In this document: in pieces, positions 1 through 7,330 of the stretch | How positions within the stretch are numbered: position 1 is the stretch's first letter | Layout: every line of letters starts with the position of its first letter | Assembly (NCBI GenBank): GCA_025924845.1 | Contig: JAICHN010000152.1 | Location: 1-10,586, forward strand | Reading direction: 5' to 3' | Origin: Chloroflexota bacterium | GTDB lineage: Bacteria > Chloroflexota > UBA5177 > JANWHV01 | Length of the DNA: 10,586 bases | The notes under the pieces: model-generated | The model's input: only the letters and a program-made list of their open reading frames with translations | Told to the model about the DNA's origin: nothing | The model's database searches: none | Position numbers and translations under genes: made by a program

Positions 1-52
1 ATTGTGGTGAGCCTGGACTACCCTGTTCTGACCAAGGTTTTGTTTAGCCGCT

Positions 53-150
53 AAAAACGTGTGGTTTAAATGGCTGGCTAATACCTTTGGTGGTCCGGGG
101 GTGCGGGGACCACCAATGGTATTAGCGAGCAATTTCTACCACACGTTTTT
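53..150 (-). terminator. Long nested hairpin at the rny 3' end
   Basis: The inner stem pairs 77-96 with 107-126 (19 of 20 positions, 10-nt loop), with three further pairs outside one mismatch (73-75 with 128-130). An outer 13-bp perfect inverted repeat, AAAAACGTGTGGT at 53-65 and its complement at 138-150, encloses it. The rny stop codon (122-124) lies in the inner stem and the last rny codons form an outer arm. Read from rny, the RNA ends in ACCACACGUUUUU; read the other way it also ends in UUUUU, so a bidirectional terminator is plausible. Termination is inferred; the pairing is seen directly. Positions 1-52 hold no gene I can recognise. Confidence 0.75.
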
Positions 151-1648
151 CGCGGATCACCATCACCTTGATCTGACCAGGGTAGTCGAGGCTCTCCTCA
201 ATGCGCTTGGCCACGTCACGCGCCACGCGCATTGAGCCCAAATCATCTACCTCTTCGGGTTTCACCGCGATCCGCAGTTCGCGTCCCGCCTGAATGGCGA
301 AGCTCTTTTCCACGCCGGGGAAGCTGTTGGCGATCTCCTCCAGGGCTTCCAGGCGCTTGATATAGGTACTCACCGTCTCGCGGCGCGCCCCAGGACGCGC
401 GGCCGATATGGCGTCGGCGGCGGCGACCAGGAACGCCTCCACCGTCCGCGGCTCTTCGTCGGAGTGGTGAGCGGCGATGGCATGGACGATCTTGGCCGAC
501 TTGCCGAGCCGCTTGCAGATATCGGCCCCGATCAGGGCATGCGGCCCCTCGATCTCATGGTCCACGGCCTTACCGATGTCGTGAAGAAGCCCGGCCTCCT
601 TACAGACGTGTACGTCGGCGCCCATCTCCGCCGCCATGCAGGCGCAGAGAATGGAGACTTCCACCGAGTGGTTGAGCACGTTCTGGCCATAACTGGTGCG
701 GTACTTCAGCCGCCCCATCAACTTCACGAGGTCGGGGTGCAGGCTATGCACGGCGGCGTCGAAGGCAGCCCGTTCGCCCGCCTCGCGGATCGCCCCATCC
801 ACTTCCTGGCGGGCCTTGGTCACGACTTCCTCGATGCGGGCCGGATGAATACGCCCATCGACGATCAGCTTGGTCAGGGCGACGCGGGCCACCTCGCGGC
901 GAACCGGATCGAAGCCGGAAAGAATCACCGCCTCGGGGGTGTCGTCGATGATCAGGTCGATCCCGGTGGCTGCCTCGATGGCACGAATGTTACGTCCCTC
1001 GCGGCCAATGATCCGACCCTTCATCTCCTCATTGGGCAGGTTCACCACGGAGACGGTGGTCTCGGCCACCACATCGGCGGCGCAACGCTGGATCGCCAGC
1101 CCGATAATCTTGTGGGCCCGTCGTTCGGAGTCGAGCTTGGCCTCGGCCTCCAGGTCGCGCACGCGGCGCTCGATGTCGATCTTCATCTCGCCGTCGACCT
1201 CGGCCAACAGCATATTGCGCGCGTCCTCACGGGAAAGATTGGCGATCTGTTCCAGCACATGCACCTGTTCGGTTCGCACGGCCTCCACGCGCGCCTTGGC
1301 GTCGTCGAGATCCTGCTCCTTGGCGCTGAGGTTCCGTTCGCGCCGTTCCAAACTTTCGGCGCGGCGCTCGAGGCTTTCCTCCTTTTGCTGGATACGCCGT
1401 TCCTGCCGTTGCGCCTCGGCCCGCCGCTCCTTGCCCTCGTTCTCCGCCTCGGCGCGCAGGGCCAGGACATCATCCTTGGCGATCAGCAGAATCTCTCGAC
1501 CCTTGGCCTGGGCCTCGAGTAGTACTTTTTCGGCCCGATCCTCGGCGCTGCGCAGGCGGGTGCGCGGCATTTGATAGTACAACACATAGCCGGCGCCATA
1601 GCCCACAAGCAGGGCGACGATAGCGACGATCACTACGACAATTATCAT
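122..1648 (-). CDS. rny: Ribonuclease Y
   Basis: A 508-aa membrane-anchored endoribonuclease that starts decay of many mRNAs in bacteria lacking RNase E. The order of parts is canonical: one N-terminal membrane segment (about residues 2-25), a long charged Arg/Glu/Ala coiled coil (about 30-180), a KH RNA-binding domain with [11 protein letters not shown] at 211-221, and a metal-dependent HD domain with NHSVE (His327), the HD pair in HDIGK (His356-Asp357) and AAHH near 392-395. Length matches the family (about 510-520 aa). The ATG is preceded by GGAGGT at 1657-1662, 8 nt upstream. It lies 51 nt downstream of gltX in the same direction with no convincing promoter between, so co-transcription is likely. 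Its stop codon sits inside a large hairpin. Confidence 0.97.
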   Translation of the reverse strand: MIIVVVIVAIVALLVGYGAGYVLYYQMPRTRLRSAEDRAEKVLLEAQAKGREILLIAKDDVLALRAEAENEGKERRAEAQRQERRIQQKEESLERRAESLERRERNLSAKEQDLDDAKARVEAVRTEQVHVLEQIANLSREDARNMLLAEVDGEMKIDIERRVRDLEAEAKLDSERRAHKIIGLAIQRCAADVVAETTVSVVNLPNEEMKGRIIGREGRNIRAIEAATGIDLIIDDTPEAVILSGFDPVRREVARVALTKLIVDGRIHPARIEEVVTKARQEVDGAIREAGERAAFDAAVHSLHPDLVKLMGRLKYRTSYGQNVLNHSVEVSILCACMAAEMGADVHVCKEAGLLHDIGKAVDHEIEGPHALIGADICKRLGKSAKIVHAIAAHHSDEEPRTVEAFLVAAADAISAARPGARRETVSTYIKRLEALEEIANSFPGVEKSFAIQAGRELRIAVKPEEVDDLGSMRVARDVAKRIEESLDYPGQIKVMVIREKRVVEIAR

Positions 1649-1651
1649 ATT

Positions 1652-1680
1652 GGTACACCTCCGTCTACTGTCAGTGTACC
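1652..1680 (-). promoter_or_regulatory. Hairpin overlapping the rny ribosome-binding site
   Basis: In the mRNA sense, GGTACAC (1674-1680) pairs with GTGTACC (1652-1658), enclosing a 15-nt loop. The Shine-Dalgarno GGAGGT (1657-1662) straddles the loop and the 3' arm, and the ATG follows 3 nt after the stem. Folding could partly hide the ribosome-binding site. The stem is only 7 bp, so a regulatory role is a guess. Confidence 0.35.
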
Positions 1681-1699
1681 GGAAGCAGGCAGGGTCTCC

Positions 1700-3145
1700 C
1701 TATCCCGTGTTTATACGCATGAGGGCGTGATCGACACGAGCCAGACAGATTTCGCGGCCCAATAACTCCATGCTTTCAAAGAGCGGCGGTCCTGCTTTAC
1801 TTCCGGTAATGGCGACGCGGGCCACCTCGGCGGTCTGGCGCATCTTGACGCCCTCCGCCTCGCTGAGCGCGCGAAAAGATTGTTCCATGGTCGCGACATC
1901 CCACGCGGGGAGACGATCCAGCAGATCACGTACCTGGCGAAGCAGCGCGTGGCTGCGCTCGGCGCCCAGCTTCTGCTCGGTCAGCAACGCGATCTCATAG
2001 GCCGGCTCGGCGAAAAAGAAGCCGGCCAGCTCGTAAAATTGAGTCAGCCGATCCATGCGTGTTTGGACCAGCGGGATGACCCGCGGGAGCAGGGAGCGGT
2101 CAACCTGGATGGGCAGAAATGGTTCGAGGGCCTCGATCAGTCGATCGGGGCTGAGCATGCGGATGTACTGACCGTTCAGATCATTGAGGCGCTTCAGGTC
2201 GAAAATCGGCCCCCCGGTCACGATACGGTCCCAGGTAAATGCAGCGATAAACTCATCCAACGAAAAAGTTTCCCGCGCGTCGGGCATCGACCAGCCCTGC
2301 AGCGCCAGGTAGTTGAGCAGCGCCGCTGGGAGGTAGCCCTGCTCACGGTACCAATCCAACGAGGTATTGTTCTTCCGTTTGCTGATCTTACTCTTGTCCG
2401 CGTTGCGCAAGAGCGGCATATGAATAAAGGCGGGCAACGCCCAACCGAAAGCTTCATAGAGCACTACGTGTTTGGGGGTACTGGAGATCCATTCCTCACC
2501 CCGCACCACGTGCGTGATTTTCATTAAGTGGTCGTCCACCACCACGGCCAGGTGGTAGGTAGGAAAGCCGTCCGACTTCAGGATGACCCCGTCATCCTGC
2601 AACTCATTGCGAAACGACACCGGCCCACGGACCAGATCGTGAAAGATGGTTTCCCCCTGGTCGGGCATGCGGAGCCGCACGACCGCGGGCTCGGCGGCGG
2701 CCCGGCGCGCCTGGACCTCGGCCGGTTCTAGATGAAGACAATGGCGATCGTATTTAGGTGGCAGCTTGGCCGCCTCCTGAGCCTTCCGCATCGCATCCAG
2801 CCGTTCGCGAGTGCAGAAGCAATAGTAGGCGCTCCCCTGGGCGATCAGCTGGTGCGCGTGTTCGCCGTATAGAGCCAGCCGCTCCGATTGCCGGTAGGGC
2901 GCATAGGGGCCGCCGATATCCGGCCCTTCGTCCCAGTTCAGGCCCAGCCAGTGCAGCGCCTGGTAGATGCGCCGCTCCGATTCGGGATTATAACGAGCCT
3001 GATCGGTATCCTCGACCCTAAAGACAAAGGCTCCCCCATTTTGACGCGCAAAGGCATAATCAAAGAGAGCCATATACGCGGTGCCGATATGCGGATCGCC
3101 GGTCGGGCTGGGGGCAATACGCAAACGGGGGGGGGTGGTAGACAC
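1700..3145 (-). CDS. gltX: Glutamyl-tRNA synthetase, class I
   Basis: Charges tRNA-Glu with glutamate in the cytoplasm (481 aa from the chosen start). The class I signatures are present: HIGT at residues 19-22 within APSPTGDPHIGT, and KISKR at 253-257 as the KMSKS loop. The FRVEDTD and WDEGPDIGG segments and a CFC...C cluster (residues 109, 111, 136), the usual zinc-site region, also fit GltX; the anticodon-binding helical domain follows. The frame stays open upstream to an ATG at 3211, but I prefer GTG at 3143-3145: GAGGGAG (3158-3164) lies 12 nt upstream, the conserved domain begins directly after it, and a good promoter lies inside the would-be extension. Codons 4-7 contain a run of nine C (3127-3135). 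Whether the enzyme also charges tRNA-Gln cannot be told from here. Probably co-transcribed with rny. Confidence 0.96.
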   Translation of the reverse strand: MSTTPPRLRIAPSPTGDPHIGTAYMALFDYAFARQNGGAFVFRVEDTDQARYNPESERRIYQALHWLGLNWDEGPDIGGPYAPYRQSERLALYGEHAHQLIAQGSAYYCFCTRERLDAMRKAQEAAKLPPKYDRHCLHLEPAEVQARRAAAEPAVVRLRMPDQGETIFHDLVRGPVSFRNELQDDGVILKSDGFPTYHLAVVVDDHLMKITHVVRGEEWISSTPKHVVLYEAFGWALPAFIHMPLLRNADKSKISKRKNNTSLDWYREQGYLPAALLNYLALQGWSMPDARETFSLDEFIAAFTWDRIVTGGPIFDLKRLNDLNGQYIRMLSPDRLIEALEPFLPIQVDRSLLPRVIPLVQTRMDRLTQFYELAGFFFAEPAYEIALLTEQKLGAERSHALLRQVRDLLDRLPAWDVATMEQSFRALSEAEGVKMRQTAEVARVAITGSKAGPPLFESMELLGREICLARVDHALMRINTG

Positions 3146-3191
3146 GATGACAGTACACTCCCTCGTACAATTAGGGTTCGGAGTGACGAGG

Positions 3192-3221
3192 AATGTAGCA
3201 CACTTTACCATAACTCGTCAA
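3192..3221 (-). promoter_or_regulatory. Predicted sigma-70-type promoter for gltX(-rny)
   Basis: On the minus strand, TTGACG (3216-3221, 5 of 6 to the -35 consensus) and TACATT (3192-3197, 4 of 6 to the -10) are 18 nt apart, and the -10 carries an extended TGC (3198-3200). Transcription would begin near 3185, giving a leader of about 40 nt to GTG 3145. This placement excludes the longer gltX start at 3211. Confidence 0.55.
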
Positions 3222-3261
3222 ATTGAGAAGGGCTCCAGAGGGATTCCCCGGGAGGTCCAGG

Positions 3262-3891
3262 ATGGAACAAAGTAATCCGCCGGAAGGGAAAGCAGGGACG
3301 GTCGGTGAGCCGGCCGGGGGTGGAAGGCGCGGGCCGGGCATGCCGCTTATCTCGCGCCGCAACGCCGTAATCTGGGGTGTTGCTCTGCTCGCGCTGCTTG
3401 CCGTGCTCGGCTCACTGCTCTTCGCCACCCGCCGCGAGAGTGTCGCCCACGGAGCACCGGTCGGGTTACGGGTAGGAGACAGAGCGCCCGATTTCACTCT
3501 GAAGAGCCTGCAAGGGGCACCGGTGAGTCTGCACCAATTCCTGGGGCGGCCGGTGCTGTTGCACTTCTGGGCCGTTGATTGCACCAGTTGCCAAGCAGAG
3601 CAAGCGGATTACCTGCGCGCGATCAAGCATTTGGGCGCCAAGGCCCCGGTTATCCTGGCCGAGGATGCCTGGGGTGAGCCGGCGGATTATGCCAGGCCGT
3701 ACGTGCGCGAACATCACATTCCCGGCACCGTGCTGATCGACACGTCACGCGCCGTGTTCGACGGACTCTACCAGGGCCAGGGTACTCCCACCGCCTACTA
3801 TATTGACGCGCAGGGGATCATTCGCCAAACAGCGGTCGGCCCCGAGCAGTATGGCATTATCCTGGCTAACATGAAGAAGATTGGGGTATGA
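3262..3891 (+). CDS. Membrane-anchored thioredoxin-fold protein (TlpA/ResA-like, AhpC/TSA family)
   Basis: A 209-aa predicted thiol-disulfide oxidoreductase acting outside the cytoplasmic membrane. It has a Gly/Pro-rich N-terminus with an RR pair (residues 32-33), one membrane segment (about 35-55), then the domain opening GDRAPDFTL (72-80). The redox motif is WAVDCTSC with Cys107 and Cys110, and the cis-proline loop is GTPTAYYID (Pro176). Such proteins reduce or deliver electrons to exported proteins, for example in cytochrome c maturation, but no such partner gene is nearby, so the substrate is unknown. The start is the ATG at 3262, preceded by GGAGGT at 3251-3256 (5-nt spacing); an in-frame TTG at 3223 lacks such a site. 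It is divergent from gltX and convergent with the secreted-protein gene. I could not find a convincing promoter for it. Confidence 0.88.
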   Translation: MEQSNPPEGKAGTVGEPAGGGRRGPGMPLISRRNAVIWGVALLALLAVLGSLLFATRRESVAHGAPVGLRVGDRAPDFTLKSLQGAPVSLHQFLGRPVLLHFWAVDCTSCQAEQADYLRAIKHLGAKAPVILAEDAWGEPADYARPYVREHHIPGTVLIDTSRAVFDGLYQGQGTPTAYYIDAQGIIRQTAVGPEQYGIILANMKKIGV

Positions 3892-3914
3892 GGAGCCGGC
3901 AAATTTGCTTCTTT

Positions 3915-3967
3915 GCATAGAAGTAATCCCCTTGGTCCTGGCCGGACCAAGGGGATTACTTCTATGC
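3915..3967. terminator. Perfect 24-bp hairpin between convergent genes
   Basis: Positions 3915-3938 and 3944-3967 are exact reverse complements with a 5-nt loop (TGGCC). The core is AATCCCCTTGGTCC and its complement. It starts 23 nt after the thioredoxin stop and ends 11 nt before the stop of the opposing secreted-protein gene, the expected place for a bidirectional terminator. No U-tract follows on either strand, which is unusual for an intrinsic terminator; RNA 3'-end protection is an alternative role. Confidence 0.75.
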
Positions 3968-3978
3968 CTAACTAACTC

Positions 3979-5664
3979 TTAGTAGGCGGGAATGCCCACA
4001 TCCTCGAGGGCGGACAGATTGTCGTTGGTCAGGCCCAGGCCGAAGGCAATGAAGCTGCCCGAGCTTGCCGTCAATTCGGCCCCCACCGCGCCCGGCGGGA
4101 TGGAGGTTTGCGTATCGCTGTCCACATCGACATCGAAGACGCCGCCGGCCGGGATGGTATAGGTCGCGGTATCGGTGTTACCGCTGGTCCCAAAGTAGGT
4201 AGCGGCTACCGAAATGGCGACGGCGCCTGGATTGTATAGGTAGATGTCCCGATTCACGATCGCCCCATCGGCCGACTTCGTGGCGAGGTCGGACAAGAAG
4301 GCGTGCGTGGTGGCCGAGAACTGCCCAGGGTAATCGACGCCCGGATGGTCGCCGATATTGGGCGAGCCGTTGAAGTACTGAGCCGCCTCCGCCTCGATCG
4401 GCGAGGTGGCGTTCAGCCGCGCGCTGAATACGTTCACCGCCGATGTGCCCAGGACGGTGTTGGCGATCACGGTTTGCCGGGTGCCCGGAGCGAGCGTCTT
4501 GGAAACCGTCTGCCCGAGTTGCTGGCCGGCCACGTTATAGAAGGAAACAGCGACCGTGGAAGCAGTGGTCAGGCTGGGATTCAGCAGGGTAATGAAATCC
4601 TGATTTCCCACTGAATTGAGCCCCGTCGCCGTGTTCGTGGCACCGCCGGACGAACCATAGGCGAAGCTCAGCGTGGTGGACGGGGTGTTGATGCCGCGAC
4701 TCACCGTGGAGCCGAATTTTCCGGAGCCGGCGCCGTTGCCGAAGTAGAGTACGCGCTCCGGGACGATCGGCTGGTCGCTGGTAATGAGCATCCCCACCGA
4801 CTGGGCGTTGTTACCCTGGTTGAGGACGCGGATATTCTCCGTCACGCGGCTGAGCGCCGGCACGGTGAAGTTCAGGGTATGGGCGCCGGCATCGGTCGCG
4901 GCCTGGGGCGCGAGCAAGATATGCACGTTCGCCTGCGTGGCGGAAGGGTTGAGCACGGTCAGGTACTGCTGGAAGGTGACCCCCGTGTAGCCTTCGGGGA
5001 AACCCCAACTCGTGCCTGGAGCCGTCACCGGAAGAGTGGCGCTGCCGTCCAGGCGCCCGCCGGTGGGCGAGACGCGCGTCATGGTACGCGTAGAATACAC
5101 GCGCTGGTTGGATCGAACGATTGCCGCCACGATCTTGTCGTTGCCGACATCGGTATTCACCGATTCGCGGAGCACCGTCTTGGCGTTAATGGTGCGGGTC
5201 ACCGTTACCGGGGTAGCGGAACCCTGGATGTAATAGGTAATGGTGACGGTGGCCGGATTATCCTGACTGGGGTTAAGGATATTGAGCACCTCGACGAAGG
5301 TTGCCCGCCCATTGGTAGCGGCCAGACCGGTATAGCCCTCGGCGAAGTAATCGGTGGTGGGGCTGCCGGGGGCCGGAGTGCTGGTAGAGGTAGGGGTTAC
5401 GGTCGTGGTCGCCGCTATAGTGGCCGTGCTGGTTGCCGTCGCGGTCGGCGTATGGGTAGCAGTGGCCGTGGCGGTTGAGGTCGCCGTGGTGGTTGCCGTA
5501 GCGGTAGCGGTGCTGGTATCGGTGACGGCCGCGGCCCTGCTCTGGGCGCCCGCGGCGAGGGCATGCGACGTGGCCAGACCATGGGTCACGCCGAAAGTGA
5601 GGCCGCCGGTAAGGGCCACAATCAGCCCGACAAGCAGTAAGAGACGTCCCGTGATATTCCGCAT
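3979..5664 (-). CDS. Secreted protein with Thr-rich linker and four degenerate repeat domains
   Basis: A 561-aa exported protein of unknown function. It has a signal peptide (RLLLLVGLIVAL core, residues 7-18, with Ala-rich possible cleavage sites near 32-46), then a Thr/Ala/Ser/Pro linker (about 48-102), probably a glycosylated or cell-wall-crossing spacer. Four beta-rich repeats of roughly 95-100 residues follow, at about 105-197, 219-311, 332-433 and 453-548. The first two open with (F)(A/P)EGYTG and the first three carry a LNPS element (YNPG in the fourth), then a strand-rich stretch. I know similar repeats from uncharacterised secreted proteins of Chloroflexota and Actinobacteria (DUF5719-like); the exact family is uncertain. 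There is no C-terminal membrane anchor or sorting motif, so it is probably released or non-covalently bound. The start has AAGGAG (5673-5678) 8 nt before the ATG. It is divergent from the MFS gene. Confidence 0.85.
   Translation of the reverse strand: MRNITGRLLLLVGLIVALTGGLTFGVTHGLATSHALAAGAQSRAAAVTDTSTATATATTTATSTATATATHTPTATATSTATIAATTTVTPTSTSTPAPGSPTTDYFAEGYTGLAATNGRATFVEVLNILNPSQDNPATVTITYYIQGSATPVTVTRTINAKTVLRESVNTDVGNDKIVAAIVRSNQRVYSTRTMTRVSPTGGRLDGSATLPVTAPGTSWGFPEGYTGVTFQQYLTVLNPSATQANVHILLAPQAATDAGAHTLNFTVPALSRVTENIRVLNQGNNAQSVGMLITSDQPIVPERVLYFGNGAGSGKFGSTVSRGINTPSTTLSFAYGSSGGATNTATGLNSVGNQDFITLLNPSLTTASTVAVSFYNVAGQQLGQTVSKTLAPGTRQTVIANTVLGTSAVNVFSARLNATSPIEAEAAQYFNGSPNIGDHPGVDYPGQFSATTHAFLSDLATKSADGAIVNRDIYLYNPGAVAISVAATYFGTSGNTDTATYTIPAGGVFDVDVDSDTQTSIPPGAVGAELTASSGSFIAFGLGLTNDNLSALEDVGIPAY
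5375..5517 (-). repeat. Low-complexity Thr/Ala-coding tract
   Basis: Codons for residues about 50-97 of the secreted protein are an irregular run of ACC/GCC/ACG-type codons coding TATATAT-like peptide. The units are imperfect, so this is a degenerate microsatellite-like tract that could change length by replication slippage in steps of 6 nt without losing frame. Confidence 0.7.
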
Positions 5665-5688
5665 CCAGTATTCTCCTTCTCACGTCTA

Positions 5689-5718
5689 CTCAAGGCCCCA
5701 CTCCATGAGAGCCTTGAG
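5689..5718 (-). repeat. Short hairpin in the secreted-protein mRNA leader
   Basis: CTCAAGGC (5689-5696) and GCCTTGAG (5711-5718) are exact reverse complements with a 14-nt loop, 24 nt upstream of the ATG of the secreted protein. It would form in the 5' leader if transcription starts near 5805. It does not cover the ribosome-binding site; a role in mRNA stability is possible but unproven. Confidence 0.35.
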
Positions 5719-5815
5719 GAAGGCCGGTGATCCGTCCCAAAAGGGCGAGCACGCCCGCGGACGCCGGCCGGGGATGCCATGAGCGGCTTCCCCGATCCGG
5801 ATGGTACAGGACAGA

Positions 5816-5843
5816 AGTTTAGTGAATGTAAACGGAATGTAAA
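5816..5843 (-). promoter_or_regulatory. Possible promoter with tandem TTTACATTC repeats
   Basis: On the minus strand TTTACATTC occurs twice, at 5835-5843 and 5824-5832, with an 11-bp period (one helical turn). TTTACA at 5838-5843 could serve as a -35 and TAAACT at 5816-5821 as a -10, with 16 nt between, directing the secreted-protein gene. The one-turn direct repeat resembles a response-regulator dimer site. The -10 is poor (4 of 6). The repeats could equally control the divergent MFS gene. Confidence 0.35.
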
Positions 5844-5860
5844 AAGGGAGGAGCTATTGG

Positions 5861-5956
5861 GTGACCGGGGATGGGAGCAAAGCGGGTATGATGAGGGCGG
5901 CACGGCGCTCTACACGAGTGGAGTTGCCGTTGGATGGGGGTGCGGCCATGCTATAG
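5861..5956 (+). CDS. Candidate short leader ORF upstream of the MFS gene
   Basis: GTG at 5861 opens a 31-codon frame ending TAG 5954-5956, with a peptide containing MRAARRSTRVELPLDGG. It is preceded by GGGAGGAG (5846-5853) with the GGAGG core 9 nt from the start, the strongest ribosome-binding site in this region. It stops 7 nt before the MFS ATG, and the MFS gene's own GAGG overlaps that stop. A rival reading of the same site uses TTG 5857 (in frame with an ATG at 5779) and ends TGA 5962-5964, overlapping the MFS ATG as TGATG. Either would couple translation of the transporter to a leader peptide. I recognise no family, and the ribosome-binding site could be fortuitous. Confidence 0.3.
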   Translation: MTGDGSKAGMMRAARRSTRVELPLDGGAAML

Positions 5957-5963
5957 AGGAGTG

Positions 5964-7196
5964 ATGGAGAGCGCGGATCGCGAGGCGCGCGAGCGTACAG
6001 AGCATAACGTACGGACGCTCTGCCGGGAGGTGACCTGGGCCGGTATCGCGGGGGGAATTGTCACCAGCTTCCTCTCGATATTCGTGCTGCGTCTGGGCGC
6101 CACGCCGTTCGAGGTGGGATTGTTGACCACGGGACCGGCTATCGCCGGTATCCTCTTCCCTCTTCCCGCCGCGTGGGTGGTCAACAGGCTGTGGGGCAAG
6201 CCGGTCGTGGTAATCCCGCTGGCCCTCTATCGTATGCTGTTCGCGTTCGTGGTGGTCATCCCCTGGCTCCCCGCGCCGTCAAGAGTCGCCCTGTTGGTAG
6301 GGTCGATTGCCGTGATGTCCATCGCCCTGGCGTTCTTCAATACGGCGTTCGTACCCCTGTTGGCCAAAGTGCTGCCGCTGGAGGTGCGGGCGCGCACAAT
6401 CGCCGAGCGGGGCATGCGGGCAGGTATCACCAGCACGCTGGCGGTACTTGTCGCGGGCAAGATCCTCGACATCCTTCCTTTTCCGTTTAACTTCCAGACC
6501 ATTTTCGCATTGGCCTTCGTCACGGCGCAGATGAGCACTATCATGGTGGCGCGGGTGCATATTCCTCCGCTGCTTGACGATGTGCCGGCTCCGCCAAGGC
6601 CGTTCTCCGGCGATCTCGACAATTCGCCGCCCGGTGTCGCCGGGTTACGGCTGGCGGTCTTTTGGCGCCATACCGCGGCGGCGGTGGTCTTCATCCTGGG
6701 AATCTATTTGCCGATTGCGCTCTATCCTGTCGTGCTGGTGGACAGACTGCATGCCACGAACGGTTGGATCGGGGCGCTGGCTATGGCAGGCGGGCTGGCG
6801 GCCGTCGGGCTGTCGTCCGTATGGGGGCGGGCCTGCACCCGTTATGGCAACCGGCCAGTGCTGGTGGTCAGCGGTTTAGCCTACGCGTTGGCGCCCTTGG
6901 GGGCGAGCCTTGCGCCAAACCTCCTGACCTATGCGCCGGTAGCCGTGGCCCAAGTCGGCTTGCTCGCGATAGTCGGCCAGGGCCTCCTGCAGTGCCTATA
7001 CGACGTGCTGCCCGCGCGGCGGCACACGCATTATCTGGCAATGTACTCAGTGGTCGGGAATTGCGCGGTAGCGTGCGCGCCTCCGCTCGGCACCTTCCTC
7101 CTCGGCACGATAGGGATGCCCATGACGTTCCGGCTGGGAGCAGGATGCGTGCTGCTGGGAAGCGTGCTGCTGGGCTTGGCGGTACGACATGAGTAG
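5964..7196 (+). CDS. Major facilitator superfamily transporter
   Basis: A 410-aa polytopic inner-membrane protein with about 12 predicted membrane segments in two halves, joined by a Pro-rich polar loop (about residues 198-228). The two half-molecule loops look like weakened MFS signatures: VVNRLWGKP (72-80) between TM2 and TM3, and VWGRACTRYGNRP (286-298) at the matching site of the C-half. The acidic residue expected in the usual GxxxDRxGxR loop is absent from both. The substrate cannot be deduced; multidrug or metabolite efflux by proton exchange is the family default. The start is uncertain: ATG 5964 has GAGG 4 nt upstream (5956-5959), while the in-frame ATG 5934 has only a distant GGAG. 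The gene stands alone, divergent from the secreted-protein gene, behind a possible leader ORF. Confidence 0.85.
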   Translation: MESADREARERTEHNVRTLCREVTWAGIAGGIVTSFLSIFVLRLGATPFEVGLLTTGPAIAGILFPLPAAWVVNRLWGKPVVVIPLALYRMLFAFVVVIPWLPAPSRVALLVGSIAVMSIALAFFNTAFVPLLAKVLPLEVRARTIAERGMRAGITSTLAVLVAGKILDILPFPFNFQTIFALAFVTAQMSTIMVARVHIPPLLDDVPAPPRPFSGDLDNSPPGVAGLRLAVFWRHTAAAVVFILGIYLPIALYPVVLVDRLHATNGWIGALAMAGGLAAVGLSSVWGRACTRYGNRPVLVVSGLAYALAPLGASLAPNLLTYAPVAVAQVGLLAIVGQGLLQCLYDVLPARRHTHYLAMYSVVGNCAVACAPPLGTFLLGTIGMPMTFRLGAGCVLLGSVLLGLAVRHE

Positions 7197-7226
7197 CTTG
7201 CCGCGTGGGTATCGCGCATCCCGGCG

Positions 7227-7277
7227 GCGCCTGCGATTCGCGCCTACCGGCAGTGCGGTATCCCTACCGGCAGGCGC
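7227..7277 (+). repeat. Direct and inverted repeats downstream of the MFS gene
   Basis: CCTACCGGCAG occurs twice with a 20-bp period (7243-7253, 7263-7273). GCGCCTGC (7227-7234) is complementary to GCAGGCGC (7270-7277), and within the loop CGGTA (7256-7260) pairs with TACCG (7265-7269). This could fold 30 nt after the MFS stop and act as a weak terminator, but there is no U-tract. The rest of 7197-7330 shows nothing I can assign. Confidence 0.35.
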
Positions 7278-7330
7278 GGGCGTTATCGACGGCTCCTTTC
7301 GGTGGATGCGCGTAACGAATGCCCTGTTCC

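Noticed and set aside
43..55. Small inverted repeat TTTAGC/GCTAAA
   Set aside because: Only 6 bp around one base; not distinguishable from chance.
464..1574. Long plus-strand open frames opposite rny (352 and 234 codons)
   Set aside because: They lie wholly antisense to a clear rny and show His/Gly- or Ser/Arg-rich composition expected from the complement of a coding sequence; no domain is visible.
3146..3211. A 22-residue N-terminal extension of gltX from ATG 3211
   Set aside because: A likely promoter lies within it, it lacks a good ribosome-binding site, and GltX proteins normally begin just before the APSPTG motif.
3223..3261. A 13-residue extension of the thioredoxin gene from TTG 3223
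   Set aside because: ATG 3262 has GGAGGT at good spacing; the TTG has none.
5354..5782. Val/Ala-rich plus-strand frame that looks like a membrane protein
   Set aside because: The VAVAVAV run is simply the complement of the Thr/Ala linker codons of the secreted protein.
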